A DNA stretch of 34,420 bases, taken from positions 1 through 34,420 of the forward strand of contig CAMLDJ010000029.1 of the NCBI GenBank assembly GCA_946478755.1. The letters are read 5' to 3'. This document shows positions 25,195 to 34,039 of the stretch, piece after piece. The DNA comes from an uncultured Pedobacter sp. (lineage in GTDB: Bacteria; Bacteroidota; Bacteroidia; Sphingobacteriales; Sphingobacteriaceae). The notes beneath the pieces are model-generated. The model was not told the DNA's origin. It saw nothing but the letters and a program-made list of their open reading frames with translations, and did no database searches. The position numbers and the translations under genes were made by a program. Each line of letters opens with the position of its first letter. Positions within the stretch are counted from its first letter, which is position 1.

Positions 25195-25691
25195 TTGAAA
25201 GTCAGCAAGGATGAAAACCAAAAAAAAACAGATAATTTGAAAACCCACTCGCAATTACTCCTTGAGCTCTGGCAGGAGGCCAGGACCAGGTTAACCAATC
25301 AGTTGACGGAGCTTACCACCGAAGATCTAAAAAAAACATTGTCCCCATCACCAAATTCTGTGGGTTTCTTATTGCGCCACATTGCTGAGGTAGAACTTTT
25401 GTTTGCAAAGAATGTATTTAAAGCCCCAGGGATAACCGTACACGCTGCGACCCTGATCGCCAAACATGATACTGGTGAATGGAATAACCTTACCGCATTA
25501 AAGGACTTTCTTGGCTATGCTTTTGAAAGCCTAAAAGAAATAATCGAACTTCAGACTGAGGACTATTGGGAACAATCCGTTACGACAGTAGAATTTGGAA
25601 TAAAAACCAGGGCAGAGGCTTTAGGGCAATCGCATCACATACTGCCTATCATTCCGGGCAGCTGGCAATGGTGTTAAAATATGGAAAATGA
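25195..25691 (+). pseudogene. DinB-family protein, frameshifted near the C-terminus
   Basis: The frame from TTG 25195 gives a DinB-like four-helix protein: LLELWQEARTRLTNQL, then NSVGFLLRHIAEVELLF with the first metal His. After the GGG at 25624-25626 this frame ends in unrelated residues at 25677. One extra G restores the family ending IASHTAYHSGQLAMVLKYGK to a stop at 25689-25691, which holds the His-x3-His pair of the metal site. The start also looks damaged: ATG 25211 would join the frame only with one more A in the A9 run, leaving TTG as first start. So the gene is probably inactive, unless both are base-call errors. Family role (thiol-transferase or stress) not specific. Confidence 0.7.
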
Positions 25692-25866
25692 GTTTTATAG
25701 CCATGAAATTATTCGGCTTTCTTGCAATATACCGCCTCATAAGGAATGGGTAAATCAATAATCGGCTCCCTGATATGGGGAAATTAAGTGCAAGATTTTT
25801 TAAAATCCCTGTGTCATCCAGGTAAATGCTTCAACAGATTTAAATACTGAAAATTAAACAGAAAAT

Positions 25867-28428
25867 ATGAACTGGTACCGATTGGGCATAGAAGAAATAT
25901 TTGAATTATTGGAAACAGGTAAAAAGGGACTAAGTTCAGTTAACGCTGAAGAAAAATTATCCCTTCTTGGGTTAAATGAACTTTCAGCAGGCAAAAAGAA
26001 CGGTGCCTGGAGAATTTTGCTCGCTCAGTTCAAAGATGTAATGATATTGGTCTTACTTGCGGCAGCTATTATTTCCGGAATTATCGGAGACCTCACCGAT
26101 ACCATTGTTATCCTGGTAATTGTGATCCTCAATGCCCTGATAGGGTTTTTTCAGGAATACCGGGCAGAAAAAGCAATGCTGGCATTAAAGCATATGGCCC
26201 TTACTCAGGCCAAGGTGCTAAGGGATGGAAAGCCGGTTTGGCTCCCTGCAACGCTGTTGGTTCCCGGCGACCTTGTGCTGCTGGAGGCGGGCTGTGCTGT
26301 TCCGGCAGATGTGCGCATCGTCTCCTCGGTAAACATCAGGATTGAGGAGGCCGCCCTGACCGGCGAATCCGATGCTGTGGACAAGGTCAGCCATCCTTTG
26401 ATTCAGGATGGATTGGCCTTGGGTGATCAGATTAATATGGCATTCAAGGGTACTTTTGTTGCATACGGCCGGGCAAAGGCTGTGGTGGTTGCAACCGGCA
26501 TGGAAACTGAACTTGGCCGTATCGCAGCCATGCTGCAGCAAGACGAACCCCCAACTCCCTTACAGCAGCGAATGGCCGCTTTCGGCAAAAAACTCTCTCT
26601 GCTGGTGTTGTTTTTATGCGTAGCCTTCTTTCTTGCTGGATGGTTCAGGGGTGAAAATACCGTTAAGATGGTACTCACCAGTATCTCCCTCGCTGTTGCT
26701 GCTATTCCTGAGGCATTGCCTGCGGTGATCACTATTTCTCTCGCGCTCGCTGCAAAAAGAATGATACGATTTAACTGTCTTATCAAAAAATTACCGGCCG
26801 TAGAGACCCTGGGCGCCGTTAGCTTTATCTGCACAGACAAAACCGGTACGCTCACCAAAAATAAAATGTATGTAGAGGAGATTTTTATAAACGGGCAGTC
26901 TTATCCTCCCGGTGCCCTGCCCGCTATCAGGGAGAACGACAATATCGGTTTATTGTTACAAGCATTTGCGCTCAACAATGATGCCCTGTTGGCTGATGAT
27001 AATAGTATTATAGGCGATAGTACAGAAGTTGCCTTAATGGCGGTAGCAACAGGGTATAATATCAAAGGCAGCATTTGGCCACGCTTAGCGGAAATCGCTT
27101 TTGATGCGGACCGTAAACTGATGACCACCTTTCATCATGATGGTGAAAGAATTGTTTCTTTCACCAAAGGTGCGCCTGATGTTTTATTGCCGCTATGTAG
27201 AGGTATCGATCAGTTAAGGTTGCAGGATCAGGTCGATCTTATGGCAAGAAAGGGTGACCGTATCATGGGATTTGCTTACCGTTACTGGAATGCATTGCCC
27301 GAAAAGCCCGGTAGTGCGGTACATGAAAGAGACCTGCATTTTTTAGGTTTGGCAGGTATTATAGATCCGCCGCGGGAGGAGGTATTTGAAGCGGTAAGGG
27401 AATGTAAGGCTGCAGGTATCGTGCCGATCATGATCACTGGTGACCATCCGCTTACAGCAAGTACCATTGCTGAGCGCATCGGTATTCTCGATTCCGGTAA
27501 GGATATTACCATTACCGGTCAGCAGCTCTCGGCAATGAACAATGAACAGTTGCTTGAAAAAATAGAAACGATCAAGGTTTATGCACGGGTTTCCCCCGAA
27601 CAAAAATTAAGGATAGTAAAAACCCTTCAGCAAAAAGGACATTATGTAGCAATGACGGGCGATGGGGTAAATGATGCCCCTTCTTTGAAAAGAGCAAACA
27701 TAGGTATCGCTATGGGCATTACAGGTACCGATGTCTCTAAAGAGGCAGCCCATATGATCTTGCTGGACGATAACTTTTCAACAATCATCAAGGCCATACG
27801 TGAGGGCAGGAAAATTTATGACAACATTCTTAAGTTTATCAAATACCTGATGACCACAAACTCTAGCGAGCTATTGGTTCTGTTATTAGGCCCCCTTTTG
27901 GGCATGCCCATTGCCTTGTTGCCCATACATATTCTATGGATAAATCTGGTCTCAGATGGTTTGCCCGCAGTTTCGCTTTCTTTTGAAAAAGCTGAAAAAA
28001 ATATTATGAAAAGGCCGCCCAGGCCTGCCCAGGAAAGTGTTTTTGGCAATGGGAGAGGTTTGCACATGATATGGGTTGGAGTACTTATGGCCGCCATCTC
28101 CTTAGCAGCACAACGATGGGCGATAAGTCAGGGCCTTCATTGGCAAACAATCGTATTCAACGTTTTATGCCTGAGCCAGATGGGACACGTACTTGCCATC
28201 CGCTCAGAATATCAATCCTTCTTTAAGATAGGTTTTTTTTCGAATAAACCCCTTATATCATCAGTAGTGGCCGTTTTACTCTTTCAGTTCCTTATAACCT
28301 ATTTACCATTTCTGCAGACCGTTTTTCATACCCAGTCGCTAAGCCTGATGGAATTTTTAACTGTCGGGGCGTTGTCCACTGTCGTTTTTCTCGCAGTGGA
28401 GATCGAAAAGGCTGTAAAAAACAGATGA
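25867..28428 (+). CDS. Calcium-type cation-transporting P-type ATPase (P2 class)
   Basis: 853 residues, complete. Actuator domain TGES at 165-168, phosphorylation site DKTGTLTKN with Asp324, hinge and nucleotide domain, then MITGDHPLTA and TGDGVNDAPSLKRA (GDGVNDAP 598-605). Membrane helix 4 has AAIPEALPAV, the motif of Ca2+/Mn2+/Mg2+-type (P2A) pumps, and the C-terminal part adds four more helices with LPIHILWINLVSDGLPA. The N-terminus (residues 1-50) is the cation-ATPase N domain. It should pump a divalent cation, most likely Ca2+, out of the cell. Such pumps occur with universal stress proteins and Crp regulators in low-oxygen clusters of this phylum; the ion is inferred. Confidence 0.9.
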   Translation: MNWYRLGIEEIFELLETGKKGLSSVNAEEKLSLLGLNELSAGKKNGAWRILLAQFKDVMILVLLAAAIISGIIGDLTDTIVILVIVILNALIGFFQEYRAEKAMLALKHMALTQAKVLRDGKPVWLPATLLVPGDLVLLEAGCAVPADVRIVSSVNIRIEEAALTGESDAVDKVSHPLIQDGLALGDQINMAFKGTFVAYGRAKAVVVATGMETELGRIAAMLQQDEPPTPLQQRMAAFGKKLSLLVLFLCVAFFLAGWFRGENTVKMVLTSISLAVAAIPEALPAVITISLALAAKRMIRFNCLIKKLPAVETLGAVSFICTDKTGTLTKNKMYVEEIFINGQSYPPGALPAIRENDNIGLLLQAFALNNDALLADDNSIIGDSTEVALMAVATGYNIKGSIWPRLAEIAFDADRKLMTTFHHDGERIVSFTKGAPDVLLPLCRGIDQLRLQDQVDLMARKGDRIMGFAYRYWNALPEKPGSAVHERDLHFLGLAGIIDPPREEVFEAVRECKAAGIVPIMITGDHPLTASTIAERIGILDSGKDITITGQQLSAMNNEQLLEKIETIKVYARVSPEQKLRIVKTLQQKGHYVAMTGDGVNDAPSLKRANIGIAMGITGTDVSKEAAHMILLDDNFSTIIKAIREGRKIYDNILKFIKYLMTTNSSELLVLLLGPLLGMPIALLPIHILWINLVSDGLPAVSLSFEKAEKNIMKRPPRPAQESVFGNGRGLHMIWVGVLMAAISLAAQRWAISQGLHWQTIVFNVLCLSQMGHVLAIRSEYQSFFKIGFFSNKPLISSVVAVLLFQFLITYLPFLQTVFHTQSLSLMEFLTVGALSTVVFLAVEIEKAVKNR

Positions 28429-28684
28429 AACCGTGTTGTGCCTGGATGTCATGAGCTCTCCAAGAGCAAGCTGTAATCTGGTGGACTTTTTCACTCCTGG
28501 GCGGAACACCATGACCCGCACCCTTGTTGAATATGAGCCCGGTCATGCGCGCTTGAGACCTTAGCCCACGGAGCTGAACCAAACATACTCCTCAAGATCA
28601 TTATCAGGAATGATATTGCTCATTTCTTTAATACTCCGATGCAGGTAGTTTTACTCGTAAAAAAAGTAAATTAATATAATCCCA

Positions 28685-29569
28685 ATGAAAGATATTCTTT
28701 TTCTCACTGATCTCAGCAAAGATGATACACATATTTACACCATGGCGGTAAATATGTGCAGCCAGACCGGCTGCAATTTACAGGTATTAAACCTATACAA
28801 TGGCGTACCTTATGTTCCCTCACTTGATGCCGGATCTTATCAAGCCAAATGGTATAGCGATGCGTATGATGATCACCGAGAGGCCTTTAAAGAGTTGATT
28901 GAAAAAATCGAACAGGTTTCCGCATCGCTACCGGGAAACGCCCGCCGTCCTCAAATCAGTTCGGTGTTAACTGAAGGGGATCTTGGAATTCTGGTAGAAG
29001 AATACACCATCGGTAAAGATATTGCTCTTGTGATGATGGGAGCAGGGCAGTCCGGAGTACTTTCGCACATTCTCTTTGGGGATGCAGTGCGTGCAGTTAT
29101 TCAAGCTTCAAGCGTTCCGGTGCTGATTCTAAACCCGGGTAGCCAGAGCATAAAAGTAAATACGAAAGTTATATTCGCAACCGATTTTAATGAGAATGAT
29201 CTTGCTGCCTGCAGTTATCTTTCCTTTCTTGGGGAACGGCTTGGATTTTCCATAGAAGTTGTACACGTGAAAAGCGAGCGCGGCATCCACCCTGAAGAAA
29301 TAGCGCGTGAACAAAGGTTTGTTGATGAGATGAAGCTTTTGGGTAAAAAAAACCTGACCTACAGGCATTTAATGGGGGGTAAGATATTTGGTATGCTGGA
29401 GCAATGGAGCGAAATTCTAGAAGCGGGCTGGATTGCCCTTTCCGAGCACCATAGACCTATATTTGTTTCCATTTTTAAAAAGAATACTTTAAAGACCGCC
29501 ATCTCAGCACAAAAAAAGCCGCTATTGATTTTTCCGGAAAAATTTCAAAAAGATGAACATTTCTTTTAA
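28685..29569 (+). CDS. Tandem universal stress protein (UspA family)
   Basis: 294 residues with two Usp domains. The first (1-150) ends with MMGAGQSGVLSHILFGDAVRAVI and VPVLIL, the ATP-loop pattern G-x2-G-x9-G(S/T)-like in altered form. The second starts KVIFATDFNENDLAAC near 155 and ends with LLIFPEK; its phosphate loop is poorly conserved (EHHRPIFVSIFKKNTLKTAI). So only the first half may bind nucleotide. Cytoplasmic. It follows the P-type ATPase by 256 bases, a stretch in which I see no gene. Induced by stress in other bacteria; no clear promoter is seen here. Confidence 0.82.
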   Translation: MKDILFLTDLSKDDTHIYTMAVNMCSQTGCNLQVLNLYNGVPYVPSLDAGSYQAKWYSDAYDDHREAFKELIEKIEQVSASLPGNARRPQISSVLTEGDLGILVEEYTIGKDIALVMMGAGQSGVLSHILFGDAVRAVIQASSVPVLILNPGSQSIKVNTKVIFATDFNENDLAACSYLSFLGERLGFSIEVVHVKSERGIHPEEIAREQRFVDEMKLLGKKNLTYRHLMGGKIFGMLEQWSEILEAGWIALSEHHRPIFVSIFKKNTLKTAISAQKKPLLIFPEKFQKDEHFF

Positions 29570-29628
29570 ACAGTAAATGAACGGTTAAAAAGCACATTTT
29601 TATTTCGGGCCTTGTAAATGGCTTTGCC

Positions 29629-29805
29629 ATGGCAGGGGCAATTGCAGGAGCTTATCTTTTCAAACATTTTGGATTCCCTTCATTTTTTGCCCCGGTTGCA
29701 ATTCTTGTTTTCGTATTGCTTTATGATGTATTCAGGATAAGGGCCAAAAGGTATTATAACAGGACCGCAAGCGCAGTGAAAAGGAGGATCGGACCACAGC
29801 CCTAA
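29629..29805 (+). pseudogene. Probable C-terminal fragment of a DUF1275 (YoaK-type) membrane protein
   Basis: The plus frame is open from 29581 (after TGA) and reads LVNGFAMAGAIAGAYLFKHF, then GFPSFFAPVAILVFVLLYDVF followed by a basic tail to TAA at 29805. These are two membrane helices with the small-residue helix and basic ending that I associate with the last part of DUF1275 proteins. The only in-frame ATG (29629) is inside the first helix. Without the first four helices it is most likely a relic; a small 58-residue membrane protein is the alternative. Confidence 0.4.
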
Positions 29806-30008
29806 ATTAACAACCAGCACATGTGGAGGCGACTGGACAAAAATATATTGAATTTACATTGCGCAGTCAAGCTGATAATTATCATTTTTCTCCATGATAT
29901 TTTGTCGGAAAAAAACAGCTCATTAGCCTATAATTTTGTTTTCGGTTTTGTTGAAGAACCTGTATTGCCGCGAATGGGAATATCTCTGCTTTTCAACAGA
30001 TAAAACAT

Positions 30009-30242
30009 ATGAACGGAATTTTTTATTTAGGATATGACCTGGAAAAAGCAGGTTACAATTTCGCTTTGAGTCCAGAAAAGAATGAAGAAAATGTCAGGCT
30101 CTTACACGGAATCGCCGGGGATTTTGTGAAAGCATCCAAGGCCAGAGCAAGACTTGATGAGGAAGAACTAAAGGACAGATTGGTGCGCTTTGTGGGTTCG
30201 GTAAATAACCTTCTTCCCATTGTTGTCTTATCGGTCAGTTAA
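30009..30242 (+). CDS. Hypothetical small protein
   Basis: 77 residues from ATG 30009. It starts with NGIFYLGYDLEKAGYNFAL; the middle is charged and helical (ASKARARLDEEELKDRLVRF), and it ends with a hydrophobic stretch LLPIVVLSVS. No signal peptide or cysteine. I recognise no family. It is followed 28 bases later by another short frame with a strong ribosome-binding sequence, and then by the 30395 gene. The three may form one small operon between the stress protein and the methyltransferases. Confidence 0.45.
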   Translation: MNGIFYLGYDLEKAGYNFALSPEKNEENVRLLHGIAGDFVKASKARARLDEEELKDRLVRFVGSVNNLLPIVVLSVS

Positions 30243-30253
30243 CAGGGCATTTT

Positions 30254-30390
30254 AAAGGAGGAGAACATCAATAGAGGAAGTTCTGTTTTTAAACAGCTAT
30301 TTGGAAGAAATACCTAGGGATACCCTGCGCAGATATATGGACAGTTTGTCGTATTGGGTATGTGGTGGTCTACCCGATAAAAAGCATTAA
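30254..30390 (+). CDS. Mini-frame with strong ribosome-binding site and ATA as only start
   Basis: AAAGGAGGAG (30254-30263) is an excellent Shine-Dalgarno sequence, rare in this phylum. Nine bases after its GGAGG core, ATA 30271 opens a 39-codon frame beginning IEEVLFLNSYLEEIPRDTL and ending at TAA 30388-30390. No ATG, GTG or TTG is suitable. The product would have a mixed helical character with one Cys. It ends four bases before the next gene's ATG. It could use a rare ATA start, be a gene with lost start, or serve as a translated leader coupling the next gene. The given span includes the ribosome-binding site. Confidence 0.3.
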
Positions 30391-30394
30391 GCAA

Positions 30395-30649
30395 ATGATT
30401 GGAATTCCATTACCGGTATCGTATGGCCACAAAGTCTATACATTATATGTTCTTTCATATGTGACTTCTTTGTTGCTGGAAAAGGAGATTTCGGTTGATA
30501 TCCTTCTTGAAGGTAAGAATCATAAACTGATCCTTGACAGGGGGATATGGAGGCAGCAGGTTATTGAGGCAGGTATACAGATTGAGCCTGGCCTGTTAGG
30601 CCGGCTAACGCAGATCATAGAATCACGATGGCTCGGAAAATTAAAATAA
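30395..30649 (+). CDS. Hypothetical small protein
   Basis: 84 residues from ATG 30395; a GTG at 30362 would add eleven residues and overlap the mini-frame. It reads IGIPLPVSYGHKVYTLYVLS and later VDILLEGKNHKLILDRGIWR, with a charged C-terminal helix. There is no clear membrane segment or metal motif. I do not recognise it. It comes just after the small frames above and 110 bases before the first methyltransferase. Confidence 0.45.
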   Translation: MIGIPLPVSYGHKVYTLYVLSYVTSLLLEKEISVDILLEGKNHKLILDRGIWRQQVIEAGIQIEPGLLGRLTQIIESRWLGKLK

Positions 30650-30759
30650 TCAAGATAGATGGTAAGAGCTTTTTAGCTTTTACTTAACCCAAGGGCCTGA
30701 AATGCAGATTTAGTAATAACCTTGTATCGCTATCTGTCGGAACCAATTAAGATTAAGGC

Positions 30760-31347
30760 ATGAACATGATAAATAAAATTTTCGAGAACGATCAAACATT
30801 CGATTGGCTCTATCCGGAGCATTTTCAACTGATATCCAAAAAACAATGGACCCCTGTAGGTATAGCGCAGCAGTCTGCTGGATTTCTTGCCCTTCCAGGT
30901 TCAAAAGTGCTTGATATCGGTAGTGGTGTCGGAAAATTCTGCCTCATAGCAGCAAGGCAGCATCCTTCAACCATGTTTTTCGGAGTAGAACAGCGGCAGG
31001 AGCTGGTGCATCATGCAAATGTTGCGATGGAATTTCTCAGACTGGATAATCTGGAATTTATCCATGCCAATATGACCCAAATAAACTTTAAGGCCTTCGA
31101 CCATTTTTATTTTTATAATTCTTTTTTCGAAAATGTGGATTTTATGGGCAGGATCGACGATTCTGTAGAAACCTCGCTGGCTTTATATAAATATTATACA
31201 CAGTACCTAAGCGCAAATCTGGATAGGATGCCGCAAGGGACCCGGTTGGTTAGCTTTCAGGGGTCTGGCGAGGAAGTGCCTGAAAATTTCACTTTGGTCA
31301 AGAGTACTTTTAACGGTCTTTTAAATATGTATGTCAAAAGCACCTGA
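30760..31347 (+). CDS. Class I SAM-dependent methyltransferase, copy 1
   Basis: 195 residues. The SAM-binding motif I is VLDIGSGVGKFCLIAA (about 49-64), followed by FFGVEQRQELV (motif II acidic residue Glu) and FIHANMTQINF. The N-terminus has FENDQTFDWLYPEHFQLISK, shared in pattern with the next gene. Small Rossmann methyltransferase, cytoplasmic; substrate unknown. The C-terminal part lacks a recognisable substrate domain. The paralogue starts 45 bases after its stop. Family is firm by motif I; exact group unclear. Confidence 0.75.
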   Translation: MNMINKIFENDQTFDWLYPEHFQLISKKQWTPVGIAQQSAGFLALPGSKVLDIGSGVGKFCLIAARQHPSTMFFGVEQRQELVHHANVAMEFLRLDNLEFIHANMTQINFKAFDHFYFYNSFFENVDFMGRIDDSVETSLALYKYYTQYLSANLDRMPQGTRLVSFQGSGEEVPENFTLVKSTFNGLLNMYVKST

Positions 31348-31392
31348 TTGCTCATCCCGATTTGTGCCTTTTATTATCGAATCAATAAACAA

Positions 31393-31971
31393 ATGATAAA
31401 TACCTACTTTGATCATGATATTCATTTTGATTATCTATATCCCGATCATATCCAACAACTTTCCAAGGTTCACTGGACACCGCTTGACATTGCAAGAAAA
31501 GCATCTGAATTTCTTTCTTATCCTACCCATAAGGTGATGGACATCGGCTGCGGTGTTGGCAAATTCTGTCTGACTGCGGCGTTTTTTAATCCCGAGACAT
31601 TTTTTTATGGCATAGATCAGAGAAGGGAACTGATCAGGTATGCAAATGATACGAAGGAAAATCTTAATCTTTCTAATGTTGATTTCATTCATGGTAACAT
31701 AACCGATATAGATCTTAAGGAGTATAGGAGTCTTTACTTTTTCAATTCCTTTTATGAGAACCTCAATACCGAAGATGGGATTGACTCTACCGTCAACAAG
31801 AATTATGATCTTTACCGTTTTTATACCCAACTGCTTTATAAGAAACTCGAATCACAGCCAAAAGGCTGCAGATTGGTTACTTATTATACTGTAACCAGGC
31901 AAATTCCCCCCTCATACAAGACCATTGCCCAGTGCTATCATCCAGAGCTCAAAATGTATATCAAAGGATAA
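31393..31971 (+). CDS. Class I SAM-dependent methyltransferase, copy 2
   Basis: 192 residues from ATG 31393; an earlier TTG at 31348 adds 15 residues but is less likely. It is a paralogue of the previous gene: DIHFDYLYPDHIQQLSKVHW parallels its N-terminus, motif I is VMDIGCGVGKFCLTAA, then FYGIDQRRELI and FIHGNITDIDL. The copies keep the same layout along the full length, including the FYFYNSF / LYFFNSF strand, so they arose by tandem duplication, yet many surface positions differ. It precedes a Crp/Fnr regulator gene by 179 bases. Substrate unknown. Confidence 0.75.
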   Translation: MINTYFDHDIHFDYLYPDHIQQLSKVHWTPLDIARKASEFLSYPTHKVMDIGCGVGKFCLTAAFFNPETFFYGIDQRRELIRYANDTKENLNLSNVDFIHGNITDIDLKEYRSLYFFNSFYENLNTEDGIDSTVNKNYDLYRFYTQLLYKKLESQPKGCRLVTYYTVTRQIPPSYKTIAQCYHPELKMYIKG

Positions 31972-32150
31972 TTTTGACTTTAATGCACTCGGGTTGCGAA
32001 GATAGGCCTGAAAAACATTATGGTGGCCTGGTTCAAAAAGAAACCCAAAGGAAAACGCTAAAATAAAAATTGATCCAGGATTGTGCCCAGGCGTAGTCGC
32101 AAGGAGGGTGAAGCCGCATTTAATGAATAATATAAGTCGTACCTTTACAC

Positions 32151-32858
32151 ATGAGCTTATCAGGAATTTTTCCCATTGATAAATGGAACTTCAGTACGCA
32201 CTCGATATTGAATGTACTGACCGAAGAGGAGTATCGGTTCCTGATCTCCGGACAGGCTGAACAGAAATATGGAAAAGGAGAGGTGGTTTTCAGGGAAGGA
32301 GTTGTGCCTTCGGGGATCTACTTTATCCATAAGGGTAAGGTGAAAAAATATAAAGTGGACCATAGTGGGAGAGAACAGATCATATACGTTGCTAACCAGG
32401 GAGAGTTCATCGGTTACCATGCCGTGCTCTCCGAAGAGCGGTATCCGGATTCGGCTGCTACTATAGAGGAGAGCGTTCTTAGCTTTATACCTAAAGAAGA
32501 TTTTCTTCAGGTACTGAACAATTCACCATTACTCACCTCACGTATGTTAAAGGCACTAAGCCATGAATATACAGTATTGGCGAACAGTATTTCTGTTTTT
32601 TCGCAGCGCTCGGCCATAGAACGGCTTGCCATAGCGCTCATTTTTCTCAGAGAAAAGTATAAACACGACCTTAACACTGATGGAGAGATTCTGATCAATA
32701 TTTCAAGACATGACTTGGCTAACCTTGCCGGGCTGGCGAAGGAGAATGTGATCCGGCTCCTTAAAGAGTTAAAGTCGGAGGATATCCTTTATACAGATGG
32801 CAGGAAAATCTGGATCAAGAACATTGAAAAACTAATTGCTCGATCCAACTACCGTTAG
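32151..32858 (+). CDS. Crp/Fnr family transcriptional regulator without cysteines
   Basis: 235 residues: cyclic-nucleotide-binding-type barrel at about 20-145 (YGKGEVVFREGVVPSGIYFI; KKYKVDHSGREQIIYVANQG), then a long dimer helix and a winged HTH (ISRHDLANLAGLAKENVIRLLKEL). There is no cysteine in the whole protein, so it cannot be an Fe-S Fnr or a thiol switch. The recognition helix KENVIRLL differs from the SREVISR type of the sulfur regulator, so its site should differ too. It stands between the methyltransferases and a universal stress protein, a common place for regulators of low-oxygen/stress genes. Effector unknown; a small molecule or haem is possible. Confidence 0.83.
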   Translation: MSLSGIFPIDKWNFSTHSILNVLTEEEYRFLISGQAEQKYGKGEVVFREGVVPSGIYFIHKGKVKKYKVDHSGREQIIYVANQGEFIGYHAVLSEERYPDSAATIEESVLSFIPKEDFLQVLNNSPLLTSRMLKALSHEYTVLANSISVFSQRSAIERLAIALIFLREKYKHDLNTDGEILINISRHDLANLAGLAKENVIRLLKELKSEDILYTDGRKIWIKNIEKLIARSNYR

Positions 32859-33198
32859 TATTGTTTATCCTTCATTTGAATGATGTTATGCCAACCGGGA
32901 TTTTGGTTACCTATAATAGTGCTTTTTCATCATTACCAACTTTGGTTTTTAAGTAGATATTTATCATTAACCTTGATTCTTGGATGCGAAATTGTTTACT
33001 CCTACATCCAAAAAAGTATACCTCATAGTTAAATAACCGTTTAGAAGTATGTTTTTAACTTTGTTCTCTGTCAAAGGCTTGTGCTAAAAGAAGGCTAATA
33101 TGTTCGGTTTTTTATCGTAAAGTATCATTACCAGGCATGACAGCGGTCATTACTTTTCATTTTTGCGGAGTCTATCTTTAATTAAAAATATAAGAACA
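32859..33198. other. Intergenic gap before the second stress-protein gene
   Basis: 340 AT-rich bases with no coding frame. TTGGATG and CATCCAA (32980-32986, 33005-33011) pair around an 18-base loop, followed by an A-run; it is too weak to call a terminator. TAACTTTG near 33055-33065 matches the -7 consensus but has no -33 TTG. Nothing else seen. Confidence 0.35.
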
Positions 33199-34038
33199 AT
33201 GAAAAGAATTGCTGCTGTTTTTGATGGTTTGGACTTTGCAAGATCGACTATGGACTTCGCTATCGGGTACTGTAAGAAATCGGACGCACATCTGGTGGGT
33301 ATTTTTCCGGAATCTTTTCTTTATCACGAGTATGATTTTGCTGAGCTGCTTGGAAAAAACGGCATTTCTGCTGTAAAGATCAGACATGCCGTTTCTAAGG
33401 AGGCCGAAAAAAGGGCCAGGTCACGAAAGCTGTTTGCCGATGGATGCAAAAAGGCAAAGATAAGTTATTCCATTAGCCACCCCGAGGGTATTACTATTGA
33501 TGAGGTGCTACAGGAAAGTACTTTCGCCGATCTGATCCTCATCGCTAAAGGCGAAAGGTTCAGCACCATAGGGACACAGTTGCCCTCAACTTTTACCAGA
33601 CAATTGCTTTCAGATTCCAGGTGCCCCGTACTCCTCCTTAATGAACGCACCGAAAGTCCCAGCCACGTTGTACTTCTCTACGACGGCAAACCCGGGTCGG
33701 TATATGCCATCAAATTGTTTTTTTCGCTTTTCGACGCAGAGGAGGATACATCCACAGAAGTTCTGTATGTTACAAGTTCCGATTCGAAGTCGGAAATTCC
33801 AGATTTTGAAAAAATAAAAGCCCTGGTGGAATGCCATCGCCCGGGTGCAATCTATACCTGCATATCCGGGCCCGAGAAGCAGTCAGCCATTGATTACGTG
33901 CAGGGACTTGGGCCGGGGGCGTTGACTGTGGCCGGCGCGTATGGCAGGGGAAGTACATCCCGTTGGTTTATTCCAAGTATAGCAGACGGTCTGATTACCC
34001 AATGCAAATGTTCGCTGCTGGTTGCGCACAACCGTTAA
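33199..34038 (+). CDS. Tandem universal stress protein (UspA family)
   Basis: 279 residues from ATG 33199; an upstream TTG at 33163 is unlikely. The two Usp halves are RIAAVFDGLDFARSTMDFAI (start of the first) and HVVLLYDGKPGSVYAIKLFF (start of the second, near 155). The first half ends ILIAKGERFSTIGTQ with loop changes. The second has TVAGAYGRGSTSRWFI, closer to the G-x2-G-x9-GST nucleotide loop. So the second half is the likelier ATP binder, the opposite of the other tandem protein at 28685. Cytoplasmic. It follows the Crp/Fnr gene on the same strand and may be one of its targets. Confidence 0.8.
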   Translation: MKRIAAVFDGLDFARSTMDFAIGYCKKSDAHLVGIFPESFLYHEYDFAELLGKNGISAVKIRHAVSKEAEKRARSRKLFADGCKKAKISYSISHPEGITIDEVLQESTFADLILIAKGERFSTIGTQLPSTFTRQLLSDSRCPVLLLNERTESPSHVVLLYDGKPGSVYAIKLFFSLFDAEEDTSTEVLYVTSSDSKSEIPDFEKIKALVECHRPGAIYTCISGPEKQSAIDYVQGLGPGALTVAGAYGRGSTSRWFIPSIADGLITQCKCSLLVAHNR

Positions 34039-34039
34039 A

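Noticed and set aside
28429..28684. Possible coding relic on the minus strand, starting SNIIPDNDLEEYVWFSS
   Set aside because: Broken by stops after about 20 codons and matches no family I know; no feature supported.
29821..30003. 60-residue plus-strand frame before the 30009 gene
   Set aside because: Erratic composition, no homology, no start context.
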